Assembly (NCBI GenBank): GCA_046160865.1
Contig: JBJXHG010000034.1
Coordinates: 1-36,452, forward strand
Direction of reading: 5' to 3'
Source of the DNA: JBJXHG01 sp046160865
GTDB taxonomy: Bacteria; Planctomycetota; UBA1135; GCA-002686595
Length of the DNA stretch: 36,452 nt
The notes under the pieces: generated by a model
Databases searched by the model: none
Seen by the model: only the letters and a program-made list of their open reading frames with translations
Told to the model about the DNA's origin: nothing
Program-made: the position numbers and the translations under genes
Part shown: positions 31,862 through 36,452 of the stretch, one piece after another
Numbering within the stretch: the stretch's first letter is position 1
Layout of the letters: every line of letters begins with the position of its first letter

Positions 31862-32398
31862 CTAATACATCAAGAAACCGGACACGAACATCCCGCTCTC
31901 TCCGTCAAAGACACGGAAGAAAAACTTCCTTCGTATCAACGCGCCGAACCCGTTCTCTGCATCAATCCACGAATTGACCTCGTACTTTCGGTTTCCCCAG
32001 TACGAAACGGCGTCATCCACATCAAAGCCTGAGACCCAGCCGTCATCGGGCCACTTTGCTGTTCCGGGTGTCCTAATCTGCTCCAGGATATGCTCTTTCG
32101 CGAAGCGCCAGATTCGCTCCTTGTCGGGCTTGTAGCCGGTTACAGCTGCCGGATCCTCGCGACGACCGAGCCATATCTGAAACGCATCTTCTCGCTCTTC
32201 GTCTTCGTACCGCCGGACCGCGAGCTGGTCCGTTTCCTCACCGACTTCATCCAGCGACTTGAGGATCTCTGGCTCCCGCATCGGCCGATTATCTCCAGCT
32301 GCAACGGACGGCGCATCGTCGCCCCTCGCAGCCACGCCGTAGAGCACCACGGCCGCAAGGACGCAAGCGATGCCGGAGATTAGCCACGCTCGATTCAT
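31862..32398 (-). CDS. Small membrane-anchored protein of unknown function
   Basis: A 178-residue protein with one N-terminal membrane or signal segment (MNRAWLISGIACVLAAVVLYG). The middle is acidic and hydrophilic. The C-terminal 80 residues contain AKEHILEQIRTPGTAKWPDD, then KYEVNSWIDAENGFGALIRR and KFFFRVFDG. This resembles a small beta domain seen in short phage and mobile-element proteins of unknown role (RTPGTAKWP, then V-S/N-x-hydrophobic-DA-x-N-x-FGA-x-x-R). DNA composition is low GC compared with the rest of the window, like the DUF3800-like gene to which it converges; the two probably arrived together. No enzymatic motif was found. Confidence 0.7.
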   Translation of the reverse strand: MNRAWLISGIACVLAAVVLYGVAARGDDAPSVAAGDNRPMREPEILKSLDEVGEETDQLAVRRYEDEEREDAFQIWLGRREDPAAVTGYKPDKERIWRFAKEHILEQIRTPGTAKWPDDGWVSGFDVDDAVSYWGNRKYEVNSWIDAENGFGALIRRKFFFRVFDGESGMFVSGFLMY

Positions 32399-32544
32399 AC
32401 GCGCGCAGATGCTGCGCCAGAGCGCAATTGCCAGCCGCGGAGCGGTGGACGCATGATCTCAGGCTACCCGCATTTGACCGCGGTGTGAATCAAGAATTTC
32501 CGTAGCTACGGTCCCAGCGCCGTCGTCTCGCCGCACTCCGACCG
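32399..32544. other. Intergenic DNA at the right edge of the low-GC island
   Basis: No gene is seen here. GC rises to the normal level near 32520. The only structure noted is the perfect 12-base palindrome CCGTAGCTACGG at 32500-32511. Confidence 0.4.
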
Positions 32545-32751
32545 CTACCCGGTGCTCTTGGAGCGCCTACCCGCTGCGCGGACGGTGAAGCGGCACCGCG
32601 CACCCGGTGACCAGTACACGCGCACTCCTGTGTTCGTCGGGAGGAACTGTGCGCCCGCGAACGCCGTCGTGGCGATCAAGCCCGCAGCGATCCTGATCGC
32701 GCGCGCGAGCAGCGGGGTTCGTCGTTCGCGCATCCGATCGAGCACCAGCAT
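32545..32751 (-). CDS. Possible small secreted protein
   Basis: A frame of 68 codons beginning 28 bases after the HEAT-repeat gene on the same strand. From its second Met (32733) it reads as a signal peptide (RERRTPLLARAIRIAAGLIA, then TTAFAGAQ) and a short basic body (FLPTNTGVRVYWSPGARCRF). The signal-like start and its position at the end of the operon argue for a gene. The short length and lack of known relatives argue against. Confidence 0.35.
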   Translation of the reverse strand: MLVLDRMRERRTPLLARAIRIAAGLIATTAFAGAQFLPTNTGVRVYWSPGARCRFTVRAAGRRSKSTG

Positions 32752-32779
32752 CGCGCCGCGCCTCGGCTACAGCGCGCCC

Positions 32780-33838
32780 CTACTTCGTCCGCGCGCGGAT
32801 GTCGTCGACCGCTTGCCGCGCGATCTCGAGCATCTCGGGGCTGCCGCCGCGCCGATTCACGAAGTCCGCGAGCACCGCCGCGTGCTTCTCGTCGCCGATC
32901 TTCCCGACCGCACGCAGCGCATCGATGCGGCTCATGCGCGACGTGCTCTGCGCGAAGTGCGCGAGCAGCGCGTCGGCGACTTCCGGCCACAGCGCTTCCG
33001 GCACGCCTTGCGACAGTCCCCACTGCGCGCGATTCACGATCTTCGGGTCGGGATCCGCGAGCGCCTCGACGAGGCGCGCGACGACCGCCTGCGACTTGTC
33101 CTGGAACGTGCTGAGCGCGAAGTAGATCGCGGCGTGCGCGAGCTCGACCGAGTCCGAGCGCGACAGCGAGAGCACGCGCGACGCGAGCGACGGCGACACG
33201 CGTGCGCCCCAGATCCCGCGCAGCGTCGCGAGTTGCGACGCCGGGTCGTCGAGCAGTGTCTCGATCGCGCGCGCGGCATCCCCGGTCAGATCGCCGCCAC
33301 GGTAGAGCGTGATGATGTGCGCGGCGGAATCGCGCACGAGCGGATGCCCGTCGGCGGCGAGGCGCAGCGCGCGCTCGACGTCGGCCGGCTCGGCACCGAT
33401 CTCGAACAGCGCGTAGTACGCGCTACGTCGTACGGCGGCATCGCGCGCGTCGAGCTGCGCGCGCACGCTCGCACGGAAGCGCATCTTGTCGTAGCCCGCG
33501 CCCGACGTCTGCGTCAGTGCGACGAGCCCGGCTTGCACCTCGCGCGGATCGCTCGCGGCGAGCGCGGACTCGACGGCGGCGAGCGCGGCATCGCGTCGTG
33601 CCGCGTCGTCCTTCTGCGCGATGCTCTCGATCCACGGCATCGCGCGCGTGTACGCCGCCGTGTAGCCGTCGGCGGCGGGCTCGGCGAGCTCCGGTGTCAG
33701 CGCACGCGCCGCTGTCCCCCGATCGTCGCCGGCCTTGTGAACACGCGTGGGAGCATCAGAGCGCGCACGACATGCGGCGAGCGCGAGGACGCAGGTCACG
33801 AGCGCGATCCGAAACTGCGAAACCGTCACCACAGCCAT
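32780..33838 (-). CDS. HEAT-repeat lipoprotein
   Basis: A 352-residue protein with a lipobox L20-A21-A22-C23 (VTCVLALAACRAR). Most of the chain is HEAT-like helix pairs of about 35 residues: DAAVRRSAYYALFEIGAEPA, HPLVRDSAAHIITLYRGGD, LAHAAIYFALSTFQDKS, DPDPKIVNRAQWGLSQG and SRIDALRAVGKIGDEKHA. Such proteins are scaffolds; no partner can be named. The ATG at 33838 overlaps the end of the glycosyltransferase gene by 13 bases, so the gene belongs to the xseA-glycosyltransferase transcript. The relation to those two functions is not obvious. The product should be lipid-anchored outside the cytoplasm. Confidence 0.83.
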   Translation of the reverse strand: MAVVTVSQFRIALVTCVLALAACRARSDAPTRVHKAGDDRGTAARALTPELAEPAADGYTAAYTRAMPWIESIAQKDDAARRDAALAAVESALAASDPREVQAGLVALTQTSGAGYDKMRFRASVRAQLDARDAAVRRSAYYALFEIGAEPADVERALRLAADGHPLVRDSAAHIITLYRGGDLTGDAARAIETLLDDPASQLATLRGIWGARVSPSLASRVLSLSRSDSVELAHAAIYFALSTFQDKSQAVVARLVEALADPDPKIVNRAQWGLSQGVPEALWPEVADALLAHFAQSTSRMSRIDALRAVGKIGDEKHAAVLADFVNRRGGSPEMLEIARQAVDDIRARTK

Positions 33839-34764
33839 CCCCCACCCTCCTGGATACTCTCCGCCGTCACGCGCTTACCGCGCAAACCGTCGACGATGCC
33901 GAGCGCCTTCGCGAGCACCGCGCGCCCGCGTCCGCGAAACACACCGACGATCCAGAGCACCGGCAGCGAGAGCACGTCGTACACGACGAAGCGCGCCCAT
34001 TGCGCGGGCAGCGCATGCCGGCGCAGGAACCAGATCGAGTTGACGCCCATCATGTACTTGCGGCGCGGGTTGTAGCCGCCGCCGGTCGAGCTCGACGTGC
34101 TGTGGAACGCGGCGACGTCCCCGACGAGCCGCACTTGGTAGCCACCTTGCGTCGCGCGCAAGCACAGGTCCACGTCCTCCATGTACGCGAAGAACGTCGC
34201 ATCGAACATGCCGACCTTCTCGAGCACCTCGCGCCGCGCGAGCAACGCGCAGCCTGGGATGTAGTCGACGACTTTGCGCTCGCGGTGCTCCGCCGAGTCG
34301 GGCTCGCGGTGACCGAGCAGCGTCGAGAGGTTCTCGCGCCACGTGAGCATCCCCCCCGCGCACCACACGCGCGACGGGTCCTGCTTGTAGAGCACGCGCG
34401 GACCGACGATGCCGATCGACTTCTCGGCGACGAGTTCCTGCGCGAGCGCGTCGAGCGCTCCTGTGGGGAGCTCGACGTCGTTGTTCACGAAGAACACGGC
34501 GTCGGCGCCGCGCGCGAGTGCCGCGCGCGCGCCTTGGTTGCTCGCTTCACCGAAGCCAAGGTTCGATGAATTGCGGATGATCGTGAGTCCGGGAAACGCG
34601 CGTTCGACCGCCTCGCGCGAGCCATCGACCGATCCGTTGTCGACGAACACGATGTCGGCGGGAGCGAGCCCTTGCGCGAGCAGCGAGCGCACGCAGGCCT
34701 GGTTCTCGTCGCCGCCGTTCCAGTTGGCGACGACGGCGGCGATGTGGAGCTTCTGCGGGATCAC
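33826..34764 (-). CDS. Family 2 glycosyltransferase (rhamnosyltransferase-like)
   Basis: A 312-residue GT-A glycosyltransferase. Visible: VVANWNGGDENQACVRSLL (11-29), the nucleotide-sugar block IVFVDNGSVDGS (38-49), RNSSNLGFGEASNQGA, the DxD-position motif FFVNNDVEL (91-99), CALLARREVLEKVGMFD and YMEDVDLCLRATQGGY with the acceptor-side ED. The last part has a hydrophobic helix (VLSLPVLWIVGVF) that may lie at the membrane. This layout is that of WbbL-type rhamnosyltransferases and related enzymes of cell-surface polysaccharide synthesis; donor and acceptor are not known. The start overlaps the xseA stop by ATGA. Linkage with a nuclease subunit appears to be only transcriptional. Confidence 0.88.
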   Translation of the reverse strand: MIPQKLHIAAVVANWNGGDENQACVRSLLAQGLAPADIVFVDNGSVDGSREAVERAFPGLTIIRNSSNLGFGEASNQGARAALARGADAVFFVNNDVELPTGALDALAQELVAEKSIGIVGPRVLYKQDPSRVWCAGGMLTWRENLSTLLGHREPDSAEHRERKVVDYIPGCALLARREVLEKVGMFDATFFAYMEDVDLCLRATQGGYQVRLVGDVAAFHSTSSSTGGGYNPRRKYMMGVNSIWFLRRHALPAQWARFVVYDVLSLPVLWIVGVFRGRGRAVLAKALGIVDGLRGKRVTAESIQEGGGWLW

Positions 34765-36101
34765 GTGTTCTCGGCGCTCTTCTCGACCGTCGAGTGCACG
34801 ACACCGGAGAAGAGGCGCGTCTCGAGCGCTTCGCCGGGTTTCAAGTCTGCCGCGGACACGAGCGGCGTCTTCGTGCCGGCACGGCGCGTGATCGAATAGC
34901 CGCGCGCGAGCACGTTCTCGGGCGAAGTGGCGCGCAGCGTGCGCTCGGCGAGATCCAAGCGGCGCGCGCGCTCGCGGAAGAGCGCATCGCCGGCGTGGCG
35001 CAAGCGCGGCGCAATCGTTGCCATGCGCGCGTCGGCGGTCATCACCGCGCGCGCGAGCGCGAGTCGCAGCGTGCTCGCGTGGTGCTCGAGACGCTCGGCG
35101 CGCCGCTCGAGCATCCAGCTGGCACTCGCGAGGCAGGCCGCGCCCGCGGCACGATCGAGCCGCTCCTGCCGACTCTCGAGGATGTCGTCGATCGCTTGCC
35201 CGAGGTGCGTCGCCGCGCGATCGAGGTCCGCGACGAGCGCGGCGCGATCCGGCAGCACCGTTTGCGCCGCGTCCGTCGGCGTGTGCGCGCGGTGATCGGC
35301 GACGAGATCGGCGAGCGTCACGTCCGTTTCATGGCCGACGCCGGACACGACGGGCACGCTCGCGTTCCAGATCGCTTCGGCGACCGGCAACTCGTTGAAC
35401 GACCAGAGATCCTCGAGCGATCCGCCGCCGCGGCACACGACGATCACGTCGACACCGCTCTTGTCGAGGCGCGCGATCGCGGCCGCGATCTCCTTCGCGG
35501 CGTGCGGGCCTTGCACCGGCGTGTGCGCGAGTCGCACCGGATATCCGGGCCAGCGCAACGAGCGCGTGCGCAGGAAGTCCTGGAACGCGGCGCCGTCACG
35601 ACTCGTGACGACACCGATCGTGCGCGGCATCGAAGGCAGCGGTCGGTGCCGGTCGAACCAGCCGCGCGCGCGCAGCTCGCCTTTCAGGCGCTCGAGCTCC
35701 AACAAGAGCGCGCCGAGTCCCTTCTTCTCGAGACGCTCGACGATCAGCGTGTAGCCGCCGCGCGGTCCGTACACGTCGAGACGTCCGTGGGCGATGACGC
35801 TCGCTCCCTCCTCGAGCGGAAAAGGCGCGGCCGTCTTCGCGCGACTCTTCCAGATCGCGCACGCGAGCACGGCGTCGATGTCCTTGAGATTGAAATACAC
35901 GTGGCCCGACGCGGCGGGACGCAGACCACTGATCTCGCCCTCGATCGCGACGCGACCGAGCCCTTCCAAGACGTGGCGAATCGTCGCGGTGATCTCGCCG
36001 ACTGTGAACACGCGCGCGCGCGCTTGCGGCGCAGCTCCGAGCCCGCCGCTCCACGGATCATCCGGCCTCGGATCGTCCGGCACGACGGTCGCCTTCGTCA
36101 T
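34761..36101 (-). CDS. xseA: Exodeoxyribonuclease VII large subunit
   Basis: A 446-residue XseA. With the small subunit XseB it degrades single-stranded DNA from both ends to acid-soluble oligonucleotides in the cytoplasm. The N-terminal OB domain (about 30-130) starts VFTVGEITATIRHVLEG and has IEGEISGLRPAASGHVYF. The catalytic part contains PRTIGVVTSRDGAAFQD, VIVVCRGGGSLEDLWSFNE and VSGVGHETDVTLADLVAD with HTPTDAAQ. The C-terminal coiled part ends at LARGYSITRRAGTKTPLVSA. xseB is not next to it. The ATG at 36101 coincides with the predicted transcription start of the promoter at 36108-36136; the upstream extension of the frame is repeat A/B DNA and not protein. Confidence 0.95.
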   Translation of the reverse strand: MTKATVVPDDPRPDDPWSGGLGAAPQARARVFTVGEITATIRHVLEGLGRVAIEGEISGLRPAASGHVYFNLKDIDAVLACAIWKSRAKTAAPFPLEEGASVIAHGRLDVYGPRGGYTLIVERLEKKGLGALLLELERLKGELRARGWFDRHRPLPSMPRTIGVVTSRDGAAFQDFLRTRSLRWPGYPVRLAHTPVQGPHAAKEIAAAIARLDKSGVDVIVVCRGGGSLEDLWSFNELPVAEAIWNASVPVVSGVGHETDVTLADLVADHRAHTPTDAAQTVLPDRAALVADLDRAATHLGQAIDDILESRQERLDRAAGAACLASASWMLERRAERLEHHASTLRLALARAVMTADARMATIAPRLRHAGDALFRERARRLDLAERTLRATSPENVLARGYSITRRAGTKTPLVSAADLKPGEALETRLFSGVVHSTVEKSAENT

Positions 36102-36107
36102 GACGCC

Positions 36108-36136
36108 TTTATCGTGAGCGTCGTGCGAGCCGTCAA
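36108..36136 (-). promoter_or_regulatory. Sigma70-type promoter of xseA, leaderless
   Basis: On the minus strand: TTGACG (36136-36131), a 17-base spacer, GATAAA (36113-36108). Seven bases further is the A of the ATG at 36101. This is the best consensus promoter in the window, and the transcript would have no 5' leader. Confidence 0.6.
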
Positions 36137-36196
36137 CGTCGCGACCGTCATTGCGCGCGCGGCTTCGCGGTGTCGTCCGCAGCCGGAGGGTCCGAG

Positions 36197-36357
36197 AGCG
36201 CCGTTCCGCATGAGCGGGTACGGCGAAGACTGCGACGAGGCGAGGCGAGCAAGACGCGCCGACGATGCGTATTGCGCCGCAATACTCCGAGGAGGCGCAA
36301 CGCCGCGAGCCCGACTTGGCGCGGCCTTCGCCGTGCCCGCTCATGCGGAGCGGCGCT
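36197..36357. repeat. Palindromic repeat A, copy 2
   Basis: Arms of 38 bases (36197-36234 and 36320-36357) match as inverted copies at 34 of 38 positions; three of the four mismatches would be G-U pairs in RNA. The core (36235-36319) is nearly identical to that of copy 1 at 13641-13804, including GGCGAGCAAG, the GTATT/AATAC hairpin and GAGGAGGCGCAACGCCGCGA. The arms are different in sequence from those of copy 1 except next to the core. It lies upstream of xseA and three bases before repeat B copy 2. Confidence 0.8.
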
Positions 36358-36360
36358 TTA

Positions 36361-36452
36361 GCAGCCCGTGGTGAAAGTGCTTCGAGTTTGAAATCGGCCC
36401 GTTTGCGCCGGCGCAAGGAGCGAGACCGCAGGCGAATCGTCGAGATTCGCCG
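36361..36452. repeat. Palindromic repeat B, copy 2 (cut by the window edge)
   Basis: The left arm GCAGCCCGTGGTGAAAGT..., then TTTGAAATCGGCCCGTTTGCG, and the core from AAGGAGCGAGACCG through the GGCGAAT/ATTCGCC hairpin match copy 1 (14554-14714). The right arm is outside the window. Between the fixed parts, the arm differs from copy 1 (AGTTTGAAATC against AGCGCGAAAGT). Confidence 0.78.

Noticed and set aside
36102..36416. N-terminal extension of xseA through the repeats
   Set aside because: XseA homology begins after 36101, a promoter lies at 36108-36136, and the extension is antisense of repeats A and B.
1..36452. Prophage, insertion sequence, CRISPR array, rRNA and tRNA genes
   Set aside because: No transposase, integrase, phage structural gene, repeat-spacer array or RNA gene could be recognised on either strand.

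Overview
The window reads as a piece of a high-GC Planctomycetota genome, probably one of the lineages with a very large secretome of FG-GAP, carboxypeptidase-regulatory-like and Cys-rich planctomycete-type proteins. Pointers are two secreted proteins sharing a C-terminal CPC-N / GC-N module, FG-GAP repeat proteins, three secreted or membrane-anchored proteins with the alpha/alpha-toroid fold of the prenyltransferase/squalene-oxidase family, GspG-like proteins without a normal prepilin site, and scarce Shine-Dalgarno sequences. The lineage is inferred from gene content; no rRNA or tRNA gene was seen. The strong GC bias leaves long open frames opposite and out of phase with real genes, and these are not annotated.

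Layout. Positions 1-6125 (minus) look like one operon: a secreted alpha/alpha-toroid protein, a coiled-coil lipoprotein, a second toroid protein, EboA, EboC (TatD-like hydrolase) and an M28-type peptidase cut by the window edge. Three successive ATGA overlaps tie four of these genes together. Divergent from it is a 1-pyrroline-5-carboxylate dehydrogenase (6321-7952). A pair of GspG-like proteins (minus) and a long carboxypeptidase-regulatory-like surface protein (plus) follow, then an unknown secreted protein, a half-length GDT1 transporter, an SRPBCC protein and a DinB-like protein. Two kinds of long palindromic repeat (A and B) lie in this stretch, and both kinds recur next to each other at the right end.

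Positions 15351-28232 are mainly secretome genes: two FG-GAP proteins, a beta-helix/PA14 lipoprotein, a creatininase-family protein, two planctomycete-type Cys-module proteins and a membrane-anchored toroid protein. Quinolinate synthase (nadA) sits among them as a housekeeping gene. Convergent gene ends here are marked by hairpins that contain the stop codons, or by directly abutting stops.

Positions 28264-31039 hold a sugar-nucleotide 3,5-epimerase-like cupin and, divergently, a deoxyhypusine-synthase-family gene translationally coupled to a protein with two PARP-type zinc fingers. Positions 31052 to about 32540 are visibly lower in GC and carry a DUF3800-like gene and a small membrane-anchored protein, a probable acquired island. 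The right end is a minus-strand operon of xseA, a family 2 glycosyltransferase, a HEAT-repeat lipoprotein and perhaps a small secreted protein, driven by a good sigma70-type promoter that would give a leaderless xseA transcript.

The observations most worth following are the EboA-EboC-toroid operon, the deoxyhypusine-synthase/PARP-zinc-finger pair, and the A/B repeats, whose arms differ between copies but stay self-complementary.
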